DNA from: a virus
Virus record (IMG/VR): IMGVR_UViG_3300030104_000417
Coordinates: 1-29,953 of that record
Strand: one strand, 5' to 3'
DNA: 29,953 nt
Shown: positions 5,403 through 12,602 of the stretch, piece after piece
Layout: every line of letters begins with the position of its first letter
How positions within the stretch are numbered: position 1 is the stretch's first letter
The notes under the pieces: generated by a model
The model's input: the letters and a program-made list of their open reading frames with translations, nothing else
Databases searched by the model: none
Told to the model about the DNA's origin: nothing
Position numbers and translations under genes: made by a program

Positions 5403-5433
5403 CAAAGTTATAAAATTGAAACCAACCACCAAA
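5403..5433 (-). promoter_or_regulatory. Bacteroidota-type promoter for the early operon
   Basis: The minus strand carries TTTG at 5433-5430 and TAACTTTG at 5410-5403, separated by exactly 19 bases. This is the TTTG-N19-TAnnTTTG consensus of the Bacteroidota primary sigma factor. Transcription would start near 5397, about 20 bases before ATG at 5376. It is the only intergenic site I found with both boxes intact. Confidence 0.75.
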
Positions 5434-5441
5434 GAATTTTC

Positions 5442-5462
5442 AACATTTTTTTACAAAATGTT
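5442..5462. promoter_or_regulatory. Palindrome just upstream of early promoter, possible operator
   Basis: AACATTTT (5442-5449) and AAAATGTT (5455-5462) form a perfect 8-base inverted repeat around a 5-base centre. Its near edge is nine bases from the -33 box of the early promoter. A symmetric site in this place could bind a dimeric regulator such as the Cro/C1-like protein encoded at 3581-3823. As an RNA hairpin it would be weak and lacks a U-run, so a terminator is less likely. Confidence 0.4.
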
Positions 5463-5493
5463 TATCTACTAGGTTAAAATTGTGTGATTTTTT

Positions 5494-6582
5494 CTAAAAA
5501 TAATGAACTAATCGTGCTACTTGACCGCTATTTCTTTCGTGAATAAAGCCTTCAACTGCTTTTAAAATACCAGTATAACCCTTTCTTGAGTGCCAACTAT
5601 CAGTACCACTTGGTGAACGCATATACTCTACAGTAACTCCTATAAAGTCTTTAGCGTCTCTCCATTTATGTTTTATTTTGTGGTGTAAATGATGTAAATA
5701 CCAGTATCTATACTTAGTTTCACTCCACATCTCTGGTTTTTCCTGAGCCATTAATAAAGGAAGGTTATCCATCTTAGCACCATCACCATGTTCTAGTCCT
5801 ATTAAATTAGTACCATACTGATAATACTTTCTATGTGCAACGCCTACATCAAAAGAAACTTCTTGATCCTGTCTAAACCAACTCTTTAATGCGTGTGCCA
5901 AATGAAACCCACTTTGATAATCGTGATTACTCATACAATGTATCACATCTACAGGTGCTACCTCTCTTAACATTTCTACACATTTAACATATAAGGCTAA
6001 TGCAACCTCAAAGTGTTCCCACCATTTACCATCTGTATCTTGATATGTTCCTTTTGTAGTGGTACTATAAACATTATCAATATGTAAAACATCATTCCCT
6101 ATACAGAATAAAACCTTTTCTATACTAAACCCTTTTGACTTGTCAATAAGCCCTTGTAGCCCCTCTAAAACTTGCATACAAGCAGTTTCAACATCATATT
6201 CGCTACCAGTTTCAACAGCGTTTGCGTATTTACCTATATGAATATCTGCTGGATTTATTACTAATAAGTGATTTGCATTTTTGTTTTTTCTTTTTACAGA
6301 GGGGTAAGTAGGAGAATAATTCTCTATAAAATCACTTATCTTGTCTAATATATCATTTTGATTAATAGACATATCTTCTTTTGTAACCACGCTAAATCTA
6401 TACTCTCCATTTGCTGACTGCCAATGCTTGACAGAGACAACATCTTTTTTGAGTATCCCTCTTTCTGCTAGATGAGAATCTAATGCTGTGTTACCATTAA
6501 TGTTTGTTGTACTGGCTCTACCTTCATATACCATCTCTACTTCTTCTGGAGATAATCTTAGCCTTTTTCCATATTTTTTCAT
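5494..6582 (-). CDS. Calcineurin-like metallophosphoesterase
   Basis: The 362-residue protein carries the metallophosphoesterase motifs in order: D113-I-H115 (DxH), G162-N-D164 with D169 (GDxxD form), S218-N-H220-D221 (GNHD with S for G), H265 in LEHGD, and H298-L-H300 (GHxH form) in a histidine-rich stretch. These bind two metals and cleave phosphodiester bonds. Relatives include SbcD/Mre11 nucleases and phage phosphodiesterases. Residues 1-100 form a separate N-terminal part (SPEEVEMVYEGR) without a known match, perhaps for substrate or DNA binding. The gene stands alone between the lysis genes and the early promoter and is flanked by intergenic regions with hairpins. A DNA-processing role is plausible; nucleotide or lipid substrates cannot be excluded. 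Confidence 0.75.
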   Translation of the reverse strand: MKKYGKRLRLSPEEVEMVYEGRASTTNINGNTALDSHLAERGILKKDVVSVKHWQSANGEYRFSVVTKEDMSINQNDILDKISDFIENYSPTYPSVKRKNKNANHLLVINPADIHIGKYANAVETGSEYDVETACMQVLEGLQGLIDKSKGFSIEKVLFCIGNDVLHIDNVYSTTTKGTYQDTDGKWWEHFEVALALYVKCVEMLREVAPVDVIHCMSNHDYQSGFHLAHALKSWFRQDQEVSFDVGVAHRKYYQYGTNLIGLEHGDGAKMDNLPLLMAQEKPEMWSETKYRYWYLHHLHHKIKHKWRDAKDFIGVTVEYMRSPSGTDSWHSRKGYTGILKAVEGFIHERNSGQVARLVHYF

Positions 6583-6640
6583 GTTATTTTGTTTTAGTTG
6601 CTGTGCAAGTTAAATATAATAACACCTTTTAAAATACAAA

Positions 6641-6666
6641 AGTGAGATGCTTATGAACACCTCACT
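6641..6666 (-). terminator. Probable Rho-independent terminator after lysis genes
   Basis: In the minus-strand RNA AGTGAGGTG (6666-6658) pairs with CATCTCACT (6649-6641) in a nine-base stem with one G-U pair and an eight-base loop, followed by UUUUGUAUUUU-like sequence. It lies 64 bases after the holin-like gene stop. A TATCTTTG word at 6697-6690 resembles a -7 box, but no -33 box sits 19 bases upstream. The rest of the 147-base gap (6583-6729) has a small ACCT/AGGT palindrome near 6710 and no gene. Confidence 0.55.
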
Positions 6667-6729
6667 CTTGATAACTATAAACAATTGAACAAAGATAGGC
6701 ACAACCCTACCTGTTAGGTGTAAAGATAA

Positions 6730-7008
6730 TTATTTTTTGCAATTTGCTGAACAATTACCACAATTTTTTTCAAAAGCAGAAAAACATAAAGGGATTATCC
6801 CTAGTGCTGTCATTATAAGTGCGTTTGTATTTATACCATTTTTTTCTATATACATACTTGCAGCAACAACTATTACACCGCTAATAGTTCTTTTGCTACT
6901 CCACTTTCCTTTTGTATCTGTAAACAAATCTTTTACTGCTTTTAATAATTCTGTTATAGGTTTAACACCACCAGCCATTAAAGCCTCTCCAATCCATTTC
7001 TTTATCAT
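6730..7008 (-). CDS. Holin-like membrane protein
   Basis: I choose ATG at 7008, four bases after the upstream stop, giving 92 residues; an ATG at 7041 would overlap the neighbour out of frame by 29 bases. The N-terminal half is an amphipathic, basic segment (KKWIGEALMAGG, then LLKAVKDLFTD). Two hydrophobic helices follow (TISGVIVVAASMYIE and ALIMTALGIIPLCFSAF), joined by a short polar turn, and the tail is cysteine- and lysine-rich (CGNCSANCKK). Two helices, a charged tail and position beside the endolysin suit a class II holin, which makes the lesion that frees or activates the peptidase at lysis. The three clustered tail cysteines are unusual. The terminator downstream closes this lysis group. 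Confidence 0.6.
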   Translation of the reverse strand: MIKKWIGEALMAGGVKPITELLKAVKDLFTDTKGKWSSKRTISGVIVVAASMYIEKNGINTNALIMTALGIIPLCFSAFEKNCGNCSANCKK

Positions 7009-7012
7009 ATTT

Positions 7013-7168
7013 TTATTTTTTGTAGTTAGGAATAATTGCATCTATAATTTTGTCCAACCAGCCAAAAACTTTATTGTCTGCTTCGGTTGGAGTTAGGTTA
7101 GTAACAACTTTGGCAAAAGCCATTAAGCCAATTAATAATTCTAACCAATTTTCTGTAATAAAACTCAT
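7013..7168 (-). CDS. Small lysis-region protein, 51 aa
   Basis: ATG at 7168 follows the recurrent A-rich leader, and TAA is at 7013-7015. The product has one hydrophobic stretch (WLELLIGLMAFAKVV) followed by LTPTEADNKVFGWLDKIID, ending in basic residues. Proteins with LTPTxxDNKxFGWLD after one hydrophobic helix are, as I recall, frequent beside phage endolysins in Bacteroidota. It may be a second holin, an antiholin or a holin partner. The function is inferred from size, hydrophobicity and position only. Confidence 0.6.
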   Translation of the reverse strand: MSFITENWLELLIGLMAFAKVVTNLTPTEADNKVFGWLDKIIDAIIPNYKK

Positions 7169-7175
7169 AATATAA

Positions 7176-7197
7176 TTTTTTAGTTAATAATTAATTT
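7176..7197 (-). promoter_or_regulatory. Recurrent A-rich translation leader
   Basis: The minus strand reads AATTAATTATTAACTAAAAA just before ATG at 7168, identical over most of its length to the leader of the gene at 4266-4706. It begins at the stop codon of the endolysin gene. Confidence 0.55.
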
Positions 7198-7549
7198 AAT
7201 AAACCCAAATAACAGGGCTTACCTTATCTTCATCTATATCTACATGAATAAACGATTTACTTATTCCAATCCTGTAAAACTCAACATAAGTTAAAGCATC
7301 CATAAGAATTGCTCTCTTTTTACTATCAGAACATTTTATATCTGCAGCCAATCCTTTAATATGAGAAGATGTAGGATTTTTTTTACTTTCTGGATGATTA
7401 GGACATCTATAACCACTAGTTATTTTAAATGGTATTCCTGCGTGTTTCCTAGCATAATCTAACATCTGTAACAACTCATCACTTATAACAGTTTCACCAC
7501 AACCACATTTACAAGTAAACTCTGATTTTTTGAAATGTTTAAGTTTCAT
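7196..7549 (-). CDS. M15-family peptidase endolysin
   Basis: I choose ATG at 7549, one base after the upstream TAA; the extra N-terminal residues of a longer frame overlap the previous gene. The 117-residue enzyme has the zinc peptidase M15 signature: SGYRCP (45-50), then S62-H63-x-x-G66-x-A68-A-D70 (SxHxxGxAxD) and H102-V-D104. H63, D70 and H102 bind zinc. The N-terminal CKCGCG cluster is common in the M15_3 subgroup. These enzymes cut peptide bonds in the peptidoglycan cross-bridge (D-Ala or L-Ala-D-Glu type); the exact bond is not predictable. No signal peptide is present, so export would depend on a holin. It is followed by two small membrane proteins that fit that role. Confidence 0.85.
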   Translation of the reverse strand: MKLKHFKKSEFTCKCGCGETVISDELLQMLDYARKHAGIPFKITSGYRCPNHPESKKNPTSSHIKGLAADIKCSDSKKRAILMDALTYVEFYRIGISKSFIHVDIDEDKVSPVIWVY

Positions 7550-7550
7550 T

Positions 7551-8216
7551 TTATTTTGATTCTTTAAGATTTTTAATAATCTCATCAAAATAGTTGCCAA
7601 ATTCATCTTTAATTTCTTCTTCTTCTGGACTATACTCCTCAGTCTCTTCTACATCATAAGTAAAAAGTATAACCATTTCTTTATCATCTTCTTCTACTTT
7701 AACTTCTAACTCTCCATCATGATGTAATGTCTCCATCATTTCTTGAGTAAAATGAAAGTGATGATCATGTTCTTCGTCAGAATAATATTTTCTCTTTTTT
7801 GCCATATTTTTTTTATCTATTTGTTCTAATTTTTTTATTGCCCAATTTATACCTGCATCTCCTCCCCAAGCATCCCACATTATACCTCCACACCCTTCAT
7901 CATAAGGCACATCTTTGTGTTGTTGATGTCTCTTAAAAGAAGCCATACGAGCAATAGTTCTTCTTGTAAGGCTTTCTCTGTTTGCTAATTGTCTGGCTCT
8001 TGTCCAGCCAACGACAGTCCCACAATCGCTGCCATTTTCTTCTTTATACTTTATTGCTCTCTTAGCATTATTAGTTGCTGCTTGTGGATAGTCATTATAA
8101 GTTTCTTCTGCATAATAATCTTTATTAGCAGTTTCACACTCAGATTTAGAATCATACTGACATTCTCCAGTTTGTCCAAACTTCCATTTCCCATTTTCAC
8201 ATTCGTAGCAAGGCAT
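7551..8216 (-). CDS. Cysteine-rich phage protein with conserved RMASFxRH/WDAWGG domain
   Basis: The 221-residue product has three parts. Residues 1-30 carry four cysteines (CYEC, then ECQYDSKSEC), looking like a small metal- or disulfide-linked knot. Residues 45-135 match a domain I recognise from many phage structural regions: GTVVGWTRARQLANRESLTR, then RMASFKRHQQHK and GGIMWDAWGGDAGINWAIKK. Its role is not known to me; it is often encoded beside or fused to head proteins. The C-terminal 80 residues are very acidic with a HDHHFHF cluster (DDKEMVILFTYDVEET). A particle-associated or prohead role is plausible. It lies between a tiny basic protein and the endolysin. Confidence 0.6.
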   Translation of the reverse strand: MPCYECENGKWKFGQTGECQYDSKSECETANKDYYAEETYNDYPQAATNNAKRAIKYKEENGSDCGTVVGWTRARQLANRESLTRRTIARMASFKRHQQHKDVPYDEGCGGIMWDAWGGDAGINWAIKKLEQIDKKNMAKKRKYYSDEEHDHHFHFTQEMMETLHHDGELEVKVEEDDKEMVILFTYDVEETEEYSPEEEEIKDEFGNYFDEIIKNLKESK

Positions 8217-8227
8217 ATTATTTGTTT

Positions 8228-8359
8228 TTATCTTCCCTGACCTCTGTAAGCCTTAACATATTGCTTACCTCCTTTAGTCCTAGACGCATTTTTACTATGT
8301 ATTCCTTTTCTTTTTTTACGAGCATTACCTCTAAACTTAAATGTAACTCCTTTTGCCAT
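8228..8359 (-). CDS. Tiny strongly basic protein, 43 aa
   Basis: ATG at 8359 lies one base past the previous stop and TAA is at 8228-8230. The 43-residue product is rich in K, R and G and reads GIHSKNASRTKGGKQYVKAY then RGQGR. I recall very similar small proteins (GVHSK...SK.YKK.YRGQGR) in unrelated Bacteroidota phages. Such a peptide would bind nucleic acid, perhaps packaged DNA or RNA, but this is inference. It has no hydrophobic segment. The gene is too short for many gene finders but is closely packed between two genes on the same strand. Confidence 0.6.
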   Translation of the reverse strand: MAKGVTFKFRGNARKKRKGIHSKNASRTKGGKQYVKAYRGQGR

Positions 8360-8360
8360 A

Positions 8361-8807
8361 TTATGCTGTTACTGCTAATATTTCTATATCACACGCTGCT
8401 GTATCTGCATCTGCTTTAATTTGAGTTATGTCTGCAAATGCACCAAAAGTTGTACTTGCGTCAATGGCATCCATCTCATTGTTCATTAAAACAAAAGTGT
8501 CTCCTGCTGCTACTTTGTAGAAAAAAGAATCCGCCCCATTATATAAAGTTAAAGTAACAAAATTTGTGTCATCTAAATTTGTTACTCTAAAGTATTTGTA
8601 ATCTGCCACCGCTACCTGACCTGCTGCGTCTGCTGCACCAAAGTTTAAGATTGCTGGATCAGAAGTGCTTACATTCATTACTCTTTGAAGAACCTGACCA
8701 TTAGAAGTATATGTTTTGTTATTAGAATTACCATAAGTAACCCCATTTAAAGTGTAAGTTTCTTTTATACTTACTGTTAAATCTGCTGCTGTTACTGTTG
8801 TTGCCAT
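8361..8807 (-). CDS. Beta-rich particle-surface or decoration protein candidate
   Basis: The 148-residue protein is rich in A, T, D and N and alternates short strands, as expected of a beta-sandwich. The region VADYKYFRVTNLDDTNFVTL followed by YNGADSFFYKVAAGDTFVLM matches a common plan for phage head-associated proteins. It begins MATTVTAADLTVSIKETYTL. No signal peptide or membrane segment is visible. It is encoded among other small structural proteins after the portal. It could decorate the capsid or form a small fibre; sequence does not decide. It has no paralogue that I can see in the window. Confidence 0.55.
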   Translation of the reverse strand: MATTVTAADLTVSIKETYTLNGVTYGNSNNKTYTSNGQVLQRVMNVSTSDPAILNFGAADAAGQVAVADYKYFRVTNLDDTNFVTLTLYNGADSFFYKVAAGDTFVLMNNEMDAIDASTTFGAFADITQIKADADTAACDIEILAVTA

Positions 8808-8826
8808 ATTATTATTTTTATTTCGT

Positions 8827-9501
8827 TTATAAAGTTTCTAATCTTTGATTTATGTTATATGTTAATTGCGTACTTGTTGAACTATATATTTGAACTTCTT
8901 TCATAGTACCATTAAAAGGGTTAAGGTCTATTCGTCTAACTCCTAATGCGTCAATATCTGCTGTTCCTGCTAAAGTTTCAGTATCTGTTTGAGCCACCCC
9001 ATCTACATATAGTGTTATTAAGTTTGAAGAATCTCTAGTTATCACCAAATAATTATCTCCAAAAGCCCCACTATTTAAAGATATATCAGCATTGCTACTA
9101 TCTATTTTAACTCTCATTTGACTACTTGTAGAAAACTTAATAAACTCACCTGCTGTTGTGTTGTCTGCTATTGGAACTCCCCCTACTGAAGTAAGATTAA
9201 GTTTCATAGCAATAGTAAACTCTCCAGATAAAGAGATTTGACTAGTTGTTTGAAGATTATTAGAATCTGCAGAAGCAAAAGTTATAATCCCTGTTGCAGC
9301 ATTATATGCAGGTTGCTCGGTAGCAGTAGCCTGAACCATATCATGACTATTACTAGAACTATCTGCCCAAGCAGAAACATCTGTACCATTTAAACTAATT
9401 CCTGTTTGGAATTGATACCAAGCCTCTAAAGAAGCCTCGTCATAAGGATTCCAAAGAGGATTAATACTGCTTAAACTTAAACCTTGTTTTAAACTTAACA
9501 T
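8827..9501 (-). CDS. LamG/concanavalin A-like jelly-roll protein
   Basis: The 224-residue product is a single LamG-like beta-sandwich. It begins with a short helical leader and then W-x-P-Y-D-x-A-S-L-x-A-W-Y, then VSAWADSSSNSHDMVQATA (about 42-60), then strands ending in VDGVAQTDTETLAGTADI and FNGTMKEVQIYSS. This is the typical order of a glycan-binding LamG/laminin-type fold. The second LamG copy is the C-terminal part of the protein at 26440-27588, sharing V-S-A-W-A-D and V-Q-A-T-x-x-x-Q-P. Likely displayed on the particle to bind host or environmental polysaccharide. Enzyme activity is not indicated. Confidence 0.7.
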   Translation of the reverse strand: MLSLKQGLSLSSINPLWNPYDEASLEAWYQFQTGISLNGTDVSAWADSSSNSHDMVQATATEQPAYNAATGIITFASADSNNLQTTSQISLSGEFTIAMKLNLTSVGGVPIADNTTAGEFIKFSTSSQMRVKIDSSNADISLNSGAFGDNYLVITRDSSNLITLYVDGVAQTDTETLAGTADIDALGVRRIDLNPFNGTMKEVQIYSSTSTQLTYNINQRLETL

Positions 9502-9506
9502 ATTAC

Positions 9507-9779
9507 TTATATATCTCTATATCCAATACCAATTCCACTCGTAAGTTGAATAGAGTTAATATTCATGAACAATGTCGTACCAGCAGGGAGTGTGGTTTGT
9601 AGAGCAGTTTCACCTGAAACTCCACTTGCCGCAATACTTGCAATAACAGAAGTAACTGGGAAATATACACATACCCAATCTTTTCCTGATTGTGCTGCAG
9701 TAGTAAAAACTTCAGTACCACCACCTTTACCTAATTGCATCATTAAAAGCGTATTGTCATTATCAAATTCTGTACCCAT
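9507..9779 (-). CDS. Small hypothetical structural protein, 90 aa
   Basis: The 90-residue product is hydrophobic in its middle (WVCVYFPVTSVIASIAASGV) and ends SGIGIGYRDI. It is rich in G, T and S and looks beta-structured, with no family I recognise. The ATG at 9779 follows a weak version of the A-rich leader. The stop is five bases before the LamG gene start, so the two are probably co-expressed. It may be an adaptor or small surface protein; the middle stretch could also be a short membrane segment, but the surrounding pattern fits a beta-sheet better. Confidence 0.6.
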   Translation of the reverse strand: MGTEFDNDNTLLMMQLGKGGGTEVFTTAAQSGKDWVCVYFPVTSVIASIAASGVSGETALQTTLPAGTTLFMNINSIQLTSGIGIGYRDI

Positions 9780-9800
9780 CTTTTTATTTTTTTTTATTAA

Positions 9801-10034
9801 TTAATCTGTAAATATTTTTATTATTGCCCCTAAAGTAATAGTATATATCACCCACATTGCTTTTACTAAATTCTTCCTCATCATTGTATTTCTGTTTACT
9901 CTAGCAGTTACCCCATTATCAGGATTTAGCAATTTATCCGTTAGCATATCTAATTTTGAATCTATGCTATCTATTTTTTTGTTTATAGAAGTTATATCCT
10001 TTTTCATTGCTATTATCTCTTCTTTAGTTGTCAT
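9801..10034 (-). CDS. Coiled-coil membrane protein, XhlA-like shape
   Basis: The 77-residue product starts with a heptad-patterned helix (IIAMKKDITSINKKIDSIDS, KLDMLTDKLL), continues with NPDNGVTARVNRNTMMRKNL and ends with one hydrophobic helix (AMWVIYTITLGAIIKIF). This order, coiled coil, basic linker and C-terminal membrane helix, is that of XhlA/hemolysin-type phage accessory holins. It lies about 2.2 kb from the endolysin, among surface protein genes, so a lysis role is not assured. It overlaps the upstream gene by TAATG. It could alternatively be a membrane-anchored assembly protein. Confidence 0.55.
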   Translation of the reverse strand: MTTKEEIIAMKKDITSINKKIDSIDSKLDMLTDKLLNPDNGVTARVNRNTMMRKNLVKAMWVIYTITLGAIIKIFTD

Positions 10035-10672
10035 TAGAACGCTGTAGTTTGAATGTTAGTGTTAAAGTATATTGAAGAACCTGCACTAGACTCTTTTACC
10101 ATTGGAAATATAATATCTCCTGCCGCTAAAGAGGCTGTAGTTATAGTAGTTTCATTTATAGCAATTACCTTATTGTTATTGTTTAATCCTGTAACAGCAA
10201 TTTCATCTATAACTACAGGTTGAAGGTCTGAAGCATCGTCTGCAGTAGGAGTTACTTTACACAAAGCAAAAGTTACAGTATTAGTGCTGTTTGCTGTAAT
10301 CCAACCGAAAATAGCAGTAACATTACAGGCTTCTGGAATAACACATCCTTGCCCAATTCTAAATACATTTGTTACTGTCATAGTTGTTCCAGCAACAGTT
10401 GCAGAACCAAAATTTAAAGCCATTTCGTAAGGAGACTTAGTATCTGCAATATCCTCTCCATAAGTGTAATTTGTAGCACCTGTTAAAAAACCCTGCATAG
10501 CATAATTAGTAGTACCCATTTTAGATTTAGATTGCCATTGCAAATTTCCATCTGTTAAAGTGGCACTACTTCCTATAGTTTTTCCTAATACAGTATTGTT
10601 ATAGGCACTTTCAAAACCCTTTGGATTATGCCTGTTAGCATCTTTTAAATTTTTATGTTCGTTAGCAGCCAT
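10034..10672 (-). CDS. Beta-rich structural protein, possible fibre or spike
   Basis: The 212-residue protein has a short polar N-terminal anchor (NEHKNLKDANRHNPKGFESA) of a type I recall from marine Bacteroidota phage proteins, then T/A/G-rich strands through the rest of the chain (TTMTVTNVFRIGQGCVIPEA, then VTAIFGWITANSTNTVTFAL). A C-terminal beta part contains AAGDIIFPMVKESSAGSSIY. This suggests an N-terminal particle-attachment motif and a beta-sandwich head. No enzymatic motif is visible. Its neighbours are the connector candidate and the membrane protein. A fibre, spike or head-decoration role is possible; the exact one is unknown. Confidence 0.55.
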   Translation of the reverse strand: MAANEHKNLKDANRHNPKGFESAYNNTVLGKTIGSSATLTDGNLQWQSKSKMGTTNYAMQGFLTGATNYTYGEDIADTKSPYEMALNFGSATVAGTTMTVTNVFRIGQGCVIPEACNVTAIFGWITANSTNTVTFALCKVTPTADDASDLQPVVIDEIAVTGLNNNNKVIAINETTITTASLAAGDIIFPMVKESSAGSSIYFNTNIQTTAF

Positions 10673-10683
10673 TTATTTATTTT

Positions 10684-11268
10684 TTAACAGTCATCACAAG
10701 GACAGAAATTTTTCCAACTATCATAATTTCTAGTAGGTCTTGAATATATACTGTCATACATTATTATACCATGATTCTTATAAACATTCTCATTACAAGG
10801 CTTATTAGATTCATAAGTAGCATAATGTCCGCTTTGGTCATCATCATTCATGTAGTCTAACATATCTTTTAAGTATATTTCAGCCTTTCTATATGTATCT
10901 TGCTTATAAGCATTTAATTCTGCTGGGTCTATAATTGTAGCAAACTCATCTATATTGTGTACTATACCAGCACTTGTACTATTACTTTGAACTTCATTAA
11001 TAACTTCAAATCTAACAAACCAAGAAAGACATCTAGTTAAGAAGTCATCCATAAGTGTTTGATTGTGAGTTGTTAAAGTTCCGTTATTATGTTGTGTTTT
11101 TATTTCCTCATAGAACTTCTGACCTAACGCTGATTTTATATGTGCTAATTCAGCAAGTAATATAGTATTGTCAGAGACTAAAGCAGGGTCAGTATTAGCA
11201 TTAGTAAAACTATTGCTTATAACCTCTCCCCCTGTTACTAAAGGTATATATTTATTTACATTTGCCAT
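10684..11268 (-). CDS. Head-tail connector/adaptor candidate
   Basis: The 194-residue product is mainly helical: ILLAELAHIKSALGQKFYEE, then LMDDFLTRCLSWFVRFEVIN and KAEIYLKDMLDYM. A helical protein of about 150-200 residues encoded right after the portal (two bases apart) fits the HK97 gp6-type head-tail adaptor that docks on the portal ring. The C-terminus is cysteine-rich (NFCPCDDC), not typical of known adaptors. No cleavage or membrane signal is visible. Assignment depends on position and helical content, so it is moderate. It could instead be a neck or head-completion protein. Confidence 0.5.
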   Translation of the reverse strand: MANVNKYIPLVTGGEVISNSFTNANTDPALVSDNTILLAELAHIKSALGQKFYEEIKTQHNNGTLTTHNQTLMDDFLTRCLSWFVRFEVINEVQSNSTSAGIVHNIDEFATIIDPAELNAYKQDTYRKAEIYLKDMLDYMNDDDQSGHYATYESNKPCNENVYKNHGIIMYDSIYSRPTRNYDSWKNFCPCDDC

Positions 11269-11270
11269 AG

Positions 11271-12602
11271 TTATTCTTTTATTTCAGTTACCTGTGTATC
11301 ACCAGCAGCGTCATCTCCCTTTCCATCTGCATCATCATCTCTAGTTACAATAATCTGCTCTCTATCTGTTATAAACATATCCCCCTCTTCTAACATCGGC
11401 AAGTCCTCATCTAACATTTTTCTTTGCTCATTTATAGTTAGTATTGCTTTAGGGTCTATCTGAGTAGCAAAACTAATAGGTGGCTCATAATGTATTATCA
11501 ACTCTTCTGGCAAGAATCCCATTTCTTTATACAAAATAGTTCTTAGTCCATTTAATAACAAATCAGAAGTATCTTTGATTACTGTAGTCATTGCTAAATC
11601 ATAAGCAATTCTAATTTCACTACCTGTGTTATTCATTTTTCCAGAACTAACTAAGCCACTTAATGATGGCTGCCATCTATGTGCAGTTACAATATTCTGG
11701 TCAGTTATTCGTTGTAAGTCTATCCAACTACCTTCTTGGTCGTCTTTTATAATTTGAACATTAGCATTAGAAGCGTCTCCATTCTTTACAATAAACATTA
11801 TTTTGCCATTATTTCCATCTCCGACAAATTTCTTTTGTGCCTCTCTTACTAACTTCTTAGCCTCTTCTTCTCCCATATCGCCATTGATCTCAATAATAGC
11901 AGATGGTTGAAAGCCATTTTTAAATTTTGTGTGATTCCATTTTCCTATTTCATAATCAACTGCAATATGCTCTAAAGCAGCAATGTAATCTGGCAATCCA
12001 TAGAATTGAAATGTTGGTTCGTAATCTTTAAATTGAAGTACAAATCTACTGCTTCTGCTATTTGGGTAAAGAGGAATTATAGAAAGTTTATCCTTCATAG
12101 TATTGTACTTAGCCCAGTCAGGATGCACATATACTTCTTTTTTGTTTTTAGACATTCTAACAGTAGTAGCATCTATGTGATATAGATTCAAGCCACCATC
12201 ATATAATACACCCTCTAAATAAGCGTTTCCAAAAGTGTAATAATCATCAGCAAGTTTTTTATAAACTTCTCTTAATGATTCACCATCAGCATTTACATCT
12301 TTTATGTATTCTTTGACAGTTTCATTGTTAGTTACAAATTTTGCACCACTTGTGAAAACTGCTTTCTGTGCTAATACACTTCTATGTGTACTAGATTTTC
12401 TTTTTAATTCTGCTAAATACTGAGGAAACAAGTTGTTAGTACCAAAAGGAATGAACTTAGTCCTTACTTTTGATAAGTCTTGTGGTTCTTCAATATGTTC
12501 AGGAATTGCTAAATTAAAAACTCCAAATTCAAAAGTATTACTCTTTTGAGTCTGAAGATTTTTTACCTGACTTTTCTTTCTTGGTTGCTTTCTTTGACTC
12601 AT
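11271..12602 (-). CDS. Portal protein
   Basis: The 443-residue product resembles phage portals of the HK97 type: an N-terminal part with NLFPQYLAELKRKSSTHRSV, a wing region with TFGNAYLEGVLYD and LYHIDATTVRMSKNKKEVYV, then a long stem helix (GEEEAKKLVREAQKKFVGD) and LSGLVSSGKMNNTGSEIRIA before the crown. The acidic tail (DDDADGKGDDAA) is typical. Twelve subunits form the ring through which DNA enters and to which tail and terminase bind. Here the gene follows the capsid and tail-tube genes in transcription order, an unusual place; portals usually precede the protease and capsid. Its start overlaps the upstream gene by 65 bases in another frame, which is long; a later non-ATG start is possible. 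Confidence 0.8.
   Translation of the reverse strand: MSQRKQPRKKSQVKNLQTQKSNTFEFGVFNLAIPEHIEEPQDLSKVRTKFIPFGTNNLFPQYLAELKRKSSTHRSVLAQKAVFTSGAKFVTNNETVKEYIKDVNADGESLREVYKKLADDYYTFGNAYLEGVLYDGGLNLYHIDATTVRMSKNKKEVYVHPDWAKYNTMKDKLSIIPLYPNSRSSRFVLQFKDYEPTFQFYGLPDYIAALEHIAVDYEIGKWNHTKFKNGFQPSAIIEINGDMGEEEAKKLVREAQKKFVGDGNNGKIMFIVKNGDASNANVQIIKDDQEGSWIDLQRITDQNIVTAHRWQPSLSGLVSSGKMNNTGSEIRIAYDLAMTTVIKDTSDLLLNGLRTILYKEMGFLPEELIIHYEPPISFATQIDPKAILTINEQRKMLDEDLPMLEEGDMFITDREQIIVTRDDDADGKGDDAAGDTQVTEIKE

Noticed and set aside
7550-7606. N-terminal extension of the M15 peptidase
   Set aside because: It overlaps the upstream gene and precedes a well-placed ATG at 7549 directly after the upstream stop; the extension does not belong to the peptidase fold.
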